Origin: an uncultured Bacteroidaceae bacterium
GTDB lineage: Bacteria; Bacteroidota; Bacteroidia; Bacteroidales; Bacteroidaceae
NCBI GenBank assembly: GCA_905235285.1
Contig: CAJOLI010000001.1
Span: 58,265-122,264 of the forward strand
DNA length: 64,000 bases
Direction: 5' to 3'
The notes beneath the pieces were generated by a model. That model saw only the letters and a list, made by a program, of their open reading frames with translations, was not told where the DNA came from and ran no database searches. Below are positions 28,278 to 37,254 of this stretch, one piece after another (positions within the stretch are counted from its first letter, which is position 1; each line of letters opens with the position of its first letter). The position numbers and the translations under genes were made by a program.

Positions 28278-29573
28278 TTAGTTCCCATCAGGTTTCTCGG
28301 CTTCGAAGAAGGGGGAGTCGACCCAATGGAAGGTGGTAAGGTCGTCGGGGTGCGCAGGGTTGAAGGGTGCGGCAGCGGGATAGAGTGCTTTGTACTCGGG
28401 CCTGATGGCATCGAAGAGTGAGAGGTTGAGTTGGCGCATGCCCTCGATGACGCATTTGGCTATCTCGTATGCTCCGTAGGGGTTGAAATGTGTGTTATCC
28501 TTGAAGTCGGAAGTCTGGCCAGGATAACTGCCTGCGGGATAGTGGACGAAGGCTCGCTTGCTCCCTTCCTCGCCAAAGGCTTCGAAGAGAGTGCGCGTCA
28601 TGGCGTGGAGGTCGATGAGCGGTACGTTCTCGCGCTCGGCCACCCAAGCCATGGCTTCAGGGTAGTCGGCGTGGGTTTCTTGTATACGTCCGTCGCGGAA
28701 GTTGCGACGTTGCGTCGGCGTGACGAATATGGGCGTGGCGCTTCGAGCGCGCGTTTCATCTATAAATGTCTTCAGGGCAGTGGCGAAGTTGTAGTATGCT
28801 CCCATGCCAGGCCCGCGCTGCTTTTGGTCGTTGTGCCCAAACTCTGCGATGAGGAAGTCGCCGGCTTTCATCATGGACAGTGCTTTTGCCAGTCGTCCGG
28901 CGGCGATGAAGGTGGAGGCCGTCTCGCCACTCTCGGCAAAGTTGGCCACGGCTATCTTATCGCCAAACCAGCGCGTAATCATTTGTCCCCACGATGCCCA
29001 TGGCTCGGTGTCTTGGTCTACTACGGTGCTGTTGCCGCAGAGGAAGAGCGTCGGAACGGCGTCGTCACGTTCGATGCGAATGCGTGAACAGGCAGGAGCA
29101 TCGCCGTTGATCTCGAGGGTGAGACGGTCGTCGAAATTGAGCTTTGTAAGCTCACGCGGCTTTAGGCGTATAGCTCGCTGGGCGTCAATCTGCGGCGAGT
29201 GTTTGTGCACGATGAAGGTGACATCGCGCTGCTCGCCTTTCTTCGTGGCGAGGTTCTCGACGAAGAGGCGACGGCTCTCGGCACGCACGGTGGTAGAGGA
29301 TGCTCGGCGTCGCGAGCCGAGGGTCACAGTGACGCGGTAGTTGCCGTCGGGGACGCGCAGGCTGAAAAAGAAGGGCTCCGGCGCTCCCATCTTTGAGGGC
29401 GAAGGAATGAAATCGAAGCCGTAGGCAGTCTGAGGTGAATAGCGGTCTGAGGTGGCGACGAGGGTAATGCCCACATCGTTGCGCTTGGCCCCAGAGAAAT
29501 CGAAATCCCACGACTGGGCATGAGCGCCGAGCATCAGAGGGAGGAAGGCAATGAGAAAAAGCAAACGGTGCAT
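28278..29573 (-). CDS. Secreted SGNH esterase, rhamnogalacturonan acetylesterase-like
   Basis: Probably removes acetyl groups from pectic or other plant polysaccharides in the envelope. I start at MHRLLFLIAF (29573) because this gives a clean signal peptide ending GAHAQ and lies downstream of a TACTTTTG box. Residues 20-170 form a beta-sandwich-like N-terminal domain; the SGNH hydrolase domain follows. It has LCGNSTV (Ser nucleophile, GNS instead of the usual GDS), ESGETAST, EFGHNDQ and the Asp/His pair in DNTHFNPYGA. The HAD phosphatase gene is directly downstream. No SusC/SusD genes are near. Confidence 0.87.
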   Translation of the reverse strand: MHRLLFLIAFLPLMLGAHAQSWDFDFSGAKRNDVGITLVATSDRYSPQTAYGFDFIPSPSKMGAPEPFFFSLRVPDGNYRVTVTLGSRRRASSTTVRAESRRLFVENLATKKGEQRDVTFIVHKHSPQIDAQRAIRLKPRELTKLNFDDRLTLEINGDAPACSRIRIERDDAVPTLFLCGNSTVVDQDTEPWASWGQMITRWFGDKIAVANFAESGETASTFIAAGRLAKALSMMKAGDFLIAEFGHNDQKQRGPGMGAYYNFATALKTFIDETRARSATPIFVTPTQRRNFRDGRIQETHADYPEAMAWVAERENVPLIDLHAMTRTLFEAFGEEGSKRAFVHYPAGSYPGQTSDFKDNTHFNPYGAYEIAKCVIEGMRQLNLSLFDAIRPEYKALYPAAAPFNPAHPDDLTTFHWVDSPFFEAEKPDGN

Positions 29574-29619
29574 GAGGCGGTGAGTAAGGATTAAGGATTG
29601 ATGTGTAAGGAATGTTATG

Positions 29620-29627
29620 CAAAAGTA
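29620..29627 (-). promoter_or_regulatory. -7 box for the esterase-HAD operon
   Basis: Minus-strand TACTTTTG, 47 bases before the chosen start at 29573. It lies inside the longer ORF version and so argues against that start. Confidence 0.55.
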
Positions 29628-29721
29628 ATATATAAGTGTCACGGAGAGGCATTATGGAGAGAAAAAATAGTGTGAAGACAAAAAAAAATGCAACTTTGTT
29701 GGACGTTAACGGAAAAAGTGC

Positions 29722-29729
29722 TACCTTTG
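29722..29729 (+). promoter_or_regulatory. -7 box for tRNA-Thr
   Basis: TACCTTTG about 77 bases upstream of the mature tRNA 5' end, with a GTTG word 20 bases further upstream. mltG may share this transcript. Confidence 0.5.
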
Positions 29730-29805
29730 CGCTCGGTTTTCGGAAAGAGGGCTGTGTTGATGCACCTGTCACTACATCGCTGTCCACGTTTTCCGGTTAG
29801 TCCAA

Positions 29806-29881
<76 letters not shown>

Positions 29882-29941
29882 TGAACAAACGCAGATATCT
29901 CGCCGCCGTGAGTGTCTGCGTTTTTAAATTTATATTTCGAG

Positions 29942-30967
29942 ATGTCACGGACTCGCAACATACTTTTCGCACTGGCTGCCGTAGCCCTCGTTGGCACTAT
30001 CGCAGCCTTTGTAGCGTGGCGCAGTCTCTTTGCCACTTTTGATATTGATGAGCCCACGAACATCTACGTCCGCCCCACCACCACCGAGGCTGACATACGT
30101 CAACAAATCAGCGACCGCTTTGCACCTGGCTCAATGCTTGGCTGGACAATTCTCAGCCACACATTCCCCTACACTCCACACACGGGCTGCTACACCGTAG
30201 AGCCTACTGATGACCTGCTGAGCGTCTATCGTCGCCTACGCCGCGGCCAGCAGACGCCCGTGCGGCTGACAGTACCCTCGGTGCGCCGTCTCGCGCGCCT
30301 GGCCGGCACGCTGGCCAACTGCCTGATGCTCGACTCTGCCGAGGTGGCCACAGCGTTTGCCGACAGCGCCTTCGCTGCAGCCCAAGGCTACAACACTGCT
30401 TCCCTACCCTCGCTGTTCATCCCCAACACCTACGAGGTCTACTGGGACACGTCACTCGAGCGGCTGATGCAACGTCTGAAGCGAGAGCACGATGCATTCT
30501 GGCAGGCTGAAGGGCGCGACGAGGCGGCCCGTGAGCTCGGGATGACCCGCGAAGAGGTGGCCACCCTGGCCAGTATCATCGACGAAGAAACGAACTACGG
30601 CCCTGAGCGCGCTCGCATCGCAGGCCTCTACATCAACCGCCTGCATCGTGGCATGCCCTTGCAAGCCGACCCCACGGTTAAATTCGCCCTAGGCAACGAC
30701 AGCCTGCGCCGAATCCTCAACAGTCACCTGCGTACGCCCAGCCCCTACAACACATACCTCAACACTGGCCTGCCGCCAGGACCTATTCGCATAGCTACGA
30801 TAGCGAGCATTGACGCTGTGCTCAACGCCGAGAAGCACGACTACCTTTATTTTTGCGCGCGTGAGGATTTCAGCGGTTCGCACAACTTTGCACGTACCTA
30901 TGCCGAGCACATGGCAAATGCCCGACGATACCAGCAGGCGCTAAATGCGAGGGGAATACGGAAGTGA
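29942..30967 (+). CDS. mltG: Endolytic murein transglycosylase MltG
   Basis: Cleaves nascent peptidoglycan glycan strands and is thought to set strand length. I start at MSRTRNILF (29942), which begins with a charged N-terminus and one membrane anchor (about residues 6-26); the longer ORF start adds residues before it. A LysM-like region follows, then the YceG domain with the active-site segment ASIIDEETNYGPERARIAGLY (glutamate-rich), LQADPTVKFALG, NTYLNTGLPPGPI and the C-terminal SGSHNFARTYAEH. It is located just after tRNA-Thr and possibly read through from it. Confidence 0.92.
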   Translation: MSRTRNILFALAAVALVGTIAAFVAWRSLFATFDIDEPTNIYVRPTTTEADIRQQISDRFAPGSMLGWTILSHTFPYTPHTGCYTVEPTDDLLSVYRRLRRGQQTPVRLTVPSVRRLARLAGTLANCLMLDSAEVATAFADSAFAAAQGYNTASLPSLFIPNTYEVYWDTSLERLMQRLKREHDAFWQAEGRDEAARELGMTREEVATLASIIDEETNYGPERARIAGLYINRLHRGMPLQADPTVKFALGNDSLRRILNSHLRTPSPYNTYLNTGLPPGPIRIATIASIDAVLNAEKHDYLYFCAREDFSGSHNFARTYAEHMANARRYQQALNARGIRK

Positions 30968-31049
30968 AAAGGCGAAGCCACCCGTTGCCACCTAAAGAGG
31001 AGCGTCTGGAAGTATGGAATAGGGATTATAGATTAATATTTTAATAAAT

Positions 31050-33239
31050 ATGTCATCAGCACTTCGTTTTCAAGTAGTAGGAGAAGCCTTCAAGAAACAT
31101 CCCGTGGAGGTGAAGGCTCCGGCAGAACGGCCTTCAGAGTTTTTTGGCAAATACGTCTTCGACCGCAAGACGATGTGTAAGTACCTGCCGGCCGATGTCT
31201 ACTCCAAGATGTTAGATGTCATGGACGGCGGCGCCACCCTTGACCTGGCCACGGCAGACATCGTGGCCGAGGGAATGAAGCGATGGGCCATGGAGCTGGG
31301 CGTGACACACTCCACTCACTGGTTCCAACCTCTCACCGAAGGTACGGCCGAGAAACACGACGGTTTTGTGGTGCACGACGGCAAGGGTGGGATGATAGAG
31401 GAATTCACGGGCAAGCAGTTGGTGCAGCAGGAACCCGACGCCAGCTCGTTCCCCAGCGGAGGCATTCGCTCGACCTTCGAGGCCCGAGGTTATTCAGCCT
31501 GGGACCCAGCATCGCCCGTCTTCGTCATTGGCGACACTCTGATGATTCCCACTGTATTCATCGCCTACACTGGCGAAGCCCTCGACTACAAAGCACCGCT
31601 GAAGAAGGCATTGCACGCTGTGGACATTGCAGCCACGGCCGTAGCTCAGCTTTTCTATCCGGAGGTAAAGAAAGTAGTCTCGAACCTGGGATGGGAGCAG
31701 GAATATTTTCTCGTTGACGAAGGCCTCTACGCCGCACGCCCCGACCTGCTCATGACTGGCCGAACGCTCATGGGCCACGACTCGGCCAAGAACCAGCAGA
31801 TGGACGACCACTACTTCGGCTCGATACCCGAGCGCGTGGCGGCTTTCATGCGCGACCTTGAGATACGAGCTCTCGAGCTCGGCATCCCCTGCAAGACTCG
31901 CCACAACGAAGCGGCACCAAACCAGTTTGAGCTGGCGCCCATCTACGAAGAGACGAATCTTGCCGTCGACCACAATATGCTGCTGATGATGCTCATGAAG
32001 AATGTGGCACGCCACCACGGCTTCCGCTGTCTGCTCCATGAGAAACCCTTCGCCGGCATCAACGGATCTGGCAAGCACAACAACTGGAGCCTGACAACAG
32101 ACACAGGCATACTACTCCACGGCCCCGGTCGCACACAAAAAGACAACCTGCGGTTTATCACGTTCATTGTGGAGACGCTCGTTGCCGTTTGGCGTCACAA
32201 CGGGTTGCTGAAAGCCAGTATCGTAAGTGCCGCCAATGCCCACCGGCTTGGAGGCTTCGAGGCACCACCAAACATTATCTCGAGTTTCTTGGGTGCACAA
32301 CTCTCAGATGTACTCGATCACCTTGAGAAATCAGCCGACGACGACATTCGCTTGGATACCAAGCATGGTCTGCGCCTCGATATTCCACAGATACCTGAGT
32401 TGCTCATCGACAACACCGACCGCAACCGCACATCGCCATTCGCTTTCACCGGCAACCGCTTCGAGTTCCGAGCCGTAGGTTCTGAGGCCAACTGCGCCAG
32501 CGCCATGATAGCCCTTAATGCCGCTGTTGCCGAGGCTCTGATGGACTTCCGCCGCCGCGTCGACGAGCTCACGGCCACGGGCGTCGACGCGATGAGCGCT
32601 GTGCTGAAAGTAGTGCGACAGGACATCTCCCTCTGCCGCCCAATACGCTTCGACGGCAACGGCTACAGCCACGAATGGATGGAGGAAGCCGCCAGCCGCG
32701 GCCTCGACACCGAAGGCTCCGTGCCACTCATCATCGACCGCTACCTCGACGAGGACAGCGTTGCAATGTTTGCTCGCACAAATGTCTTCGAACGTAAAGA
32801 GTTAGAAGCGCGCAACGAGATTAAATGGGATACTTATACCAAGAAGATTCAGATCGAAGCCCGCATCTTTGGAGACCTCTGCATCAACCATATCGTGCCT
32901 GTAGCGACACGCTACCAGAGTCAGCTCATCGACAGCGTGCATAAAATGCTCAACATCTTCGACCAAGAGAAGGCCCGAGCGCTCTCAGCAAACAACACCT
33001 CACTCATAGAACAGATAGCCGAACACACGTCATTCATAACGTCGCACGTAGAACAACTCATAGAAGCCCGGCGCGTAGCAAACCGCATCAAGGACGTACG
33101 CCAGCGGGCCATCGCCTATCACGACACTGTGGCGCCTCTGATTGAGCGAATCCGAAAGCACGTCGACCAGCTGGAGCTCATAGTCGACGACGAACTATGG
33201 CCGCTGCCCAAGTACCGAGAATTGCTGTTTATCAGGTAA
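31050..33239 (+). CDS. glnN: Glutamine synthetase type III
   Basis: Assimilates ammonium into glutamine. The 729-residue length and sequence fit the GSIII class typical of Bacteroidota rather than the about 470-residue GSI. Visible are the N-terminal FFGKYVFDRKTMCKYLP, HSTHWFQPLT, the catalytic-domain QEYFLVD, CKTRHNEAAPNQFELAP and KPFAGINGSGKHNNWSL. A C-terminal helical extension rich in Arg/Glu follows. It stands alone; a sharp terminator follows, and no P-II or AmtB gene is adjacent. Confidence 0.96.
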   Translation: MSSALRFQVVGEAFKKHPVEVKAPAERPSEFFGKYVFDRKTMCKYLPADVYSKMLDVMDGGATLDLATADIVAEGMKRWAMELGVTHSTHWFQPLTEGTAEKHDGFVVHDGKGGMIEEFTGKQLVQQEPDASSFPSGGIRSTFEARGYSAWDPASPVFVIGDTLMIPTVFIAYTGEALDYKAPLKKALHAVDIAATAVAQLFYPEVKKVVSNLGWEQEYFLVDEGLYAARPDLLMTGRTLMGHDSAKNQQMDDHYFGSIPERVAAFMRDLEIRALELGIPCKTRHNEAAPNQFELAPIYEETNLAVDHNMLLMMLMKNVARHHGFRCLLHEKPFAGINGSGKHNNWSLTTDTGILLHGPGRTQKDNLRFITFIVETLVAVWRHNGLLKASIVSAANAHRLGGFEAPPNIISSFLGAQLSDVLDHLEKSADDDIRLDTKHGLRLDIPQIPELLIDNTDRNRTSPFAFTGNRFEFRAVGSEANCASAMIALNAAVAEALMDFRRRVDELTATGVDAMSAVLKVVRQDISLCRPIRFDGNGYSHEWMEEAASRGLDTEGSVPLIIDRYLDEDSVAMFARTNVFERKELEARNEIKWDTYTKKIQIEARIFGDLCINHIVPVATRYQSQLIDSVHKMLNIFDQEKARALSANNTSLIEQIAEHTSFITSHVEQLIEARRVANRIKDVRQRAIAYHDTVAPLIERIRKHVDQLELIVDDELWPLPKYRELLFIR

Positions 33240-33251
33240 GGGATTATGAAC

Positions 33252-33280
33252 AAAAAGCTGTGCATGTGCACAGCTTTTTT
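33252..33280. terminator. Bidirectional terminator between glnN and fbp
   Basis: Stem AAAAAGCTGTGCA / TGCACAGCTTTTT followed by TTATTT on the plus strand and preceded by an A-run for the minus strand. It lies 12 bases after the glnN stop and 16 before the fbp 3' end. Confidence 0.88.
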
Positions 33281-33296
33281 ATTTGTGTTGGCATTC

Positions 33297-35402
33297 TTAT
33301 TTGCGTTGCCGTTCTTTTATGATGCCGTGGCGATAGGCGTAGAGAAGTTCCTGCAGCTCGTCAATCTGCTGCTGAATGTATTTACCTTTGTCGGTATCAC
33401 GCACACGAAGGCGCTGCCCGCTCATCTCGACGATGTGCTTGCTCGACTGAATATCCGTGCCTCGGCGAATTGCTTCGTCGACATTCTCGAAAGGCTCATG
33501 CTGTATGAGTTCGAAACCTCGGCTGTGGTAGACGAGGGTATAGCCGGCAATGCCCGTAGTGCCATGGTAGGCCTTACTTAAGCCACCGTCGATGACCATC
33601 AGCTTGCCATCAGCCTTGATGGGACTCTCGCCACCGGCAACGCGGACGGGGACATGACCATTTATGATATGGCGATGGGCGCCTTCAACGCCGAATGCGT
33701 CGAGAATGCGTTCGCAGACGTCAGGGTTGTTGCGCAAAAGGTAGTAGTTGCCCTTACGCTCCTCATGCATTGACTTATCCTTGAGGAAATAACGCTCGAA
33801 AGTGGTCATTCGATCTTTGTCGAAGAGTGGGGAGTCCTGCCCGCACCAGAGGTACCAGAAGTAGTCCTTTGCAAAGCGTTTCTCGGCCGATGGTGTGTCG
33901 GCATTGAAAGCGGAGCGCATGGTCATGCCTATGCGATGGAGCAGCTCTCGACCGCTGTAGCTTTGCCCGTTGAGCTCAACCTCCTTGAGCGTGCCGTCGG
34001 CGTTGAGGGGTACACTGGCGTGGAAGAGCAGGTTGCCGTTGTAGATAGCATACATGCAGCCGTGGGTAAACAAGCATTGAATGTGTTTCTGCAGCTTATC
34101 GCTGACGCGGAATGAGTGATGGAGTTGGCACACGAGTTCGGTCTCCTCGGCGGTAAGCTCAAAGGGGTGAGCCGGATCGAGCGTCGGCAGGAAGCAGTCT
34201 GTCATAGTATACTCGTGGCCGTTGACGACGTAAAGGCCGCGCTCCTTGTCGATATTCTGCAGCACGAGGCGGTCTTGCATGTGCCATTCGGGCCGCCGGA
34301 GTATCATCTGAGACTCGAGCTTAAACTGAATGATGCTGATAGCCTTATGCATCTGCGCAATGAGACGACGTGTCTTCTCGTTGTGGGTAGTATCATCTCG
34401 CTCAAGGCGAGGGCCGAATCTGTCGCAAGGATCCTCGGCATAAGTCTCCATGGCAAAGGTGGCCAAGGGTACGAGATTTATACCATAGCCATCCTCGAGC
34501 GTCTGCATATTTCCGTAGCGCAAGGACAGGCGGAGGACGTTGGCGATACAGCAGTCGTTGCCAGCAGCTGCTCCCATCCAGAGGGCATCGTGGTTTCCCC
34601 ACTGAATATCAAAATTATGGAGCTGCATGAGGAAATCCATGATTATATGTGCTCCCGGTCCTCGATCAAAGATGTCGCCAAGGATGTGAAGCTGGTCTAC
34701 GGCGAGGCGCTGTATTACGCCGGCGATGGCAATGATGAAGGCGTCGGCGATGCCCGTCTGTATGATTGTCTCGACAATGCGGTCGACGTAAGCGTGCTTG
34801 TCGTTATCGGATGTAGACTCGTGGAGCAACTCCTCTATGATATAGGCAAACTCAGGCGGGAGAGCCTTACGCACCTTCGAACGTGTATATTTTGATGATA
34901 CAACGCGGCAGACGCTGATCAGCCGGCTCAGCGTAATAGTGTAGAACGCAGAGAGGCTGTCGGATATATCGTCGCCACTGGCGTCTGTGGCATCGCGCTC
35001 GAGTTCGTTGCGGATAATCTCGAGTTTCTGTTCCGGATAATAAATTATGGTGCATAACTCGCGCAGCTCATCGTCGCTCAGGCTCTCACCAAATAGTTCC
35101 TTGGCCTTGCGTTTGATTCGTCCTGAGGCATTCTTTATGATGTGAAGAAACGCTTCATACTCGCCGTGAATATCAGCCATGAAGTGTTCTGTGCCTTTAG
35201 GCAGGTTGAGGATAGACTCGAGATTGATAATCTCGGTACTGGCGGCGGTGATGTTGGGGAAGGTTTGCGCCAGGAGCTCCAGCACACGTCGGTCGGCATC
35301 AATGCGTTGTTCGAATTCGTTGAATTTCATTCGACCTTTTCTTGCCATGGCAGAATTGATGCGAGCATCATTCTGCTCATCTGGCTTAGCGAAAACGTTC
35401 AT
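33297..35402 (-). CDS. fbp: Fructose-1,6-bisphosphatase, class III
   Basis: A gluconeogenic enzyme of the calcineurin-like metallophosphatase type found in Firmicutes and Bacteroidota. Motifs are GTEHFMADIHGEYEAF, LGDIFDRGPGAHI, WGNHDALWMGAA and NGHVPVRVAGGESPIKADGK. The ORF opens at 35492, but that start would lie inside prmA. I use the ATG at 35402 (MNVFAKPDEQ), 4 bases after the prmA stop; later starts (MARKGR, MKFNEF) are also possible. It is the last gene of the operon 36870-36222-prmA-fbp and ends at a shared terminator. Confidence 0.93.
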   Translation of the reverse strand: MNVFAKPDEQNDARINSAMARKGRMKFNEFEQRIDADRRVLELLAQTFPNITAASTEIINLESILNLPKGTEHFMADIHGEYEAFLHIIKNASGRIKRKAKELFGESLSDDELRELCTIIYYPEQKLEIIRNELERDATDASGDDISDSLSAFYTITLSRLISVCRVVSSKYTRSKVRKALPPEFAYIIEELLHESTSDNDKHAYVDRIVETIIQTGIADAFIIAIAGVIQRLAVDQLHILGDIFDRGPGAHIIMDFLMQLHNFDIQWGNHDALWMGAAAGNDCCIANVLRLSLRYGNMQTLEDGYGINLVPLATFAMETYAEDPCDRFGPRLERDDTTHNEKTRRLIAQMHKAISIIQFKLESQMILRRPEWHMQDRLVLQNIDKERGLYVVNGHEYTMTDCFLPTLDPAHPFELTAEETELVCQLHHSFRVSDKLQKHIQCLFTHGCMYAIYNGNLLFHASVPLNADGTLKEVELNGQSYSGRELLHRIGMTMRSAFNADTPSAEKRFAKDYFWYLWCGQDSPLFDKDRMTTFERYFLKDKSMHEERKGNYYLLRNNPDVCERILDAFGVEGAHRHIINGHVPVRVAGGESPIKADGKLMVIDGGLSKAYHGTTGIAGYTLVYHSRGFELIQHEPFENVDEAIRRGTDIQSSKHIVEMSGQRLRVRDTDKGKYIQQQIDELQELLYAYRHGIIKERQRK

Positions 35403-35406
35403 AACT

Positions 35407-36216
35407 TCAATATTTTTGAAAAAGTAGGGCCCGCCAGTCGCCATCGGCTTCGCTGCCAGCGAGCACAAGGCCTTGACCGTTGGCCTTCTCATACAGCAAA
35501 TGTATGTCAGCTTCGTAGAAACCGGAGAGCAGGACGTGGCCGCCAGAGCGTACGTGGGCGACGAACGTGGGCAGGTCGGCTAAGAGGATATTACGATTGA
35601 TGTTGGCCACGAGCACGTCGCACGTGTCAGCAGGCGTGAGCACGGAGCTGTCTCCCAGGCGAATCTCAACGCATGCCGAGGCAATATCGTTGAGGAGAAG
35701 GTTGTCGCGAGCGTTAGCAACGCTCCATTCGTCGATGTCGTAAGCCACGAGATGCGAGGAGCCCATGAGCATTGCAGCAAAGCCGAGGATGCCCGTTCCG
35801 CAGCCTGCGTCGATGACAGTGGCAGAGTTGAGGTCGAGGCTGCAGAGCAGCTTGATCATCATCCGCGTTGTGGCATGCTCGCCGCTGCCGAACGCTTGAC
35901 GCGGGACCACCGTCAGACGCCGCCCTCCCGGCAGGTCGATGGGCTCGAAGCGGTGGTCTTGCTCCCACGCGGTATTCCAGTTTTCGTCTGGAGCCGCTGC
36001 TATGGTATAGCTGATGCCAGTGTCGGGTACGGGAAAGTTCTCGGCAAGCGACGCTACTGCGGTCTCGTCGAGGAGCTCAGTCTGTACGTATGCCTTAAGT
36101 CCATCGGGCGTTGCCAAAAACGTATCAAACCCGATATCAGCCAACAAGGCGGCCAGCACATCGCCAGCCGCCTCGCTGTAGGGGGAGAGATGGAACGAAG
36201 CTTCGCAATACTTCAT
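35407..36216 (-). CDS. prmA: Ribosomal protein L11 methyltransferase
   Basis: Methylates ribosomal protein L11 with S-adenosylmethionine. The 269-residue protein has a short N-terminal substrate-recognition domain, with NWNTAWEQDHRFEPI and RQAFGSGEHATTRMM, and a Rossmann methyltransferase domain opening VIDAGCGTGILGFAA. LVANINRNIL lies in the place of the family NPP-like loop. It is tightly packed in an operon, 5 bases after the OmpH-like gene and 4 before fbp. Confidence 0.94.
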   Translation of the reverse strand: MKYCEASFHLSPYSEAAGDVLAALLADIGFDTFLATPDGLKAYVQTELLDETAVASLAENFPVPDTGISYTIAAAPDENWNTAWEQDHRFEPIDLPGGRRLTVVPRQAFGSGEHATTRMMIKLLCSLDLNSATVIDAGCGTGILGFAAMLMGSSHLVAYDIDEWSVANARDNLLLNDIASACVEIRLGDSSVLTPADTCDVLVANINRNILLADLPTFVAHVRSGGHVLLSGFYEADIHLLYEKANGQGLVLAGSEADGDWRALLFQKY

Positions 36217-36221
36217 ACCAC

Positions 36222-36836
36222 TTATTTCTTTACCTCGTCCTTCGTTGCTTTCTTCACTTCGGGCTTTGCCTTGTAGCGCTTGTTCAGGCCGGCAACGACC
36301 TCTTTAGTGATGTCGAACTTAGGATTGGCAAAGAGGATATTGTCGCCTTGACGCGCAAGGATATAATCGAACTTCTTGGACTTGTTGTAGGTTTTGAGGA
36401 AGGCCTGAATGGAGTCGCGCAGCTCCTCGTTGAGTTTGGCATTTTCCATGGCCAGCTCATTGGTCAGACGCTGGTCGAGCTCTGCGAGGTCTTGCTGCTC
36501 CTTGTTGAGCTGGTTCTGGGCACGCTCCAACTCGTCGCGGGTGTTGAAGCCGTTGCTCTCGTACTTCTTCTGCAGTGCTGCTGCATGCTGCTGCAGGGTG
36601 CGTTGTTTCTGCTGCAACGTATTGGCGGCGTTCTCGCCTTTCTGGTTGAGCAATAAGGTGTAATCCTTGCAGAACTGATACTGGCTCATAAGGCTGTCGA
36701 CCTGTACATAAGCCAATTTTAGACCTGATCCTTCCACTTCTGAGGTGGCAGCCACCTCTGAGGCAGCATTCGGTTGCTGGTTACAAGCTGTCAGCGTAAG
36801 CAGAGCGCCGAGAGCTACGATAGTAAGTTTCTTCAT
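36222..36836 (-). CDS. OmpH/Skp-family periplasmic chaperone, lipoprotein
   Basis: Binds unfolded outer-membrane proteins in the periplasm. The 204 residues show a lipoprotein signal with lipobox LTAC and the OmpH opening LAYVQVDSLMSQYQFCKDY. A long coiled coil (about residues 65-140, rich in Gln/Glu/Leu) follows, then the C-terminal FDYILARQGDNILFANPKFDIT strand region. Lipidation means it is membrane-anchored, unlike soluble Skp. The operon continues into prmA and fbp. Confidence 0.9.
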   Translation of the reverse strand: MKKLTIVALGALLTLTACNQQPNAASEVAATSEVEGSGLKLAYVQVDSLMSQYQFCKDYTLLLNQKGENAANTLQQKQRTLQQHAAALQKKYESNGFNTRDELERAQNQLNKEQQDLAELDQRLTNELAMENAKLNEELRDSIQAFLKTYNKSKKFDYILARQGDNILFANPKFDITKEVVAGLNKRYKAKPEVKKATKDEVKK

Positions 36837-36869
36837 TTATTTGAAATTAGTCGATTATTCAATTTGTGG

Positions 36870-37094
36870 TTATCTGTGCCCATTCTCTGCTGCATGAGGC
36901 TTCGTGGCCTGGCGATGGCGCTCTAAGGCATCCATGCTCTCGACGCAGTGAATACCGCGGTCGCGCATCGCTTTCGACGCTCCGATGTGGGTCATCGGAC
37001 CACTTGCATCTCCCTTCAAGAGAAGCCTGACTGCCAAGCCGAGAACCGCCACGGCAACAAAAGCGAGGGTTAGCAGCAATAATTTAACCATCAA
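36870..37094 (-). CDS. Small single-pass membrane protein
   Basis: I cannot name this 74-residue protein. It has one N-terminal membrane helix (MMVKLLLLTLAFVAVAVLGL) and a short cytoplasmic or periplasmic tail with HIGASKAMRDRGIHCVESMD, containing a single cysteine. It is the first gene of the ompH-prmA-fbp operon, 33 bases upstream of ompH and downstream of a TATCTTTG box. Similar short proteins with a GIxC motif occur in Bacteroidales; function unknown. Confidence 0.7.
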   Translation of the reverse strand: MMVKLLLLTLAFVAVAVLGLAVRLLLKGDASGPMTHIGASKAMRDRGIHCVESMDALERHRQATKPHAAENGHR

Positions 37095-37116
37095 TTTCGT
37101 TTATTTATCAGAATTA

Positions 37117-37148
37117 TTTGGCACGGACTGCACTTTTTTGTACTTTTG
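37117..37148 (+). promoter_or_regulatory. Promoter for pepD
   Basis: TTTG (37117-37120), a 20-base spacer and TACTTTTG (37141-37148). It predicts a leader of about 100 bases and lies head-to-head with the operon promoter at 37166. Confidence 0.65.
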
Positions 37149-37165
37149 TCTCCGTTAAAGCTCTG

Positions 37166-37173
37166 CAAAGATA
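37166..37173 (-). promoter_or_regulatory. -7 box for the membrane protein-ompH-prmA-fbp operon
   Basis: Minus-strand TATCTTTG, 72 bases upstream of the first start codon. Transcription from it would run across the pepD promoter. Confidence 0.55.
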
Positions 37174-37254
37174 TAGCAAAAAATCTTTAGACATAGCATT
37201 TGAGTATACTTTTACCTAAAATTAACACTCATTTATATTATACTTATCACTAAA

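Noticed and set aside
29574-29642. Longer N-terminus of the SGNH esterase
   Set aside because: The added 23 residues overlap a TACTTTTG promoter box and precede a clean signal peptide start.
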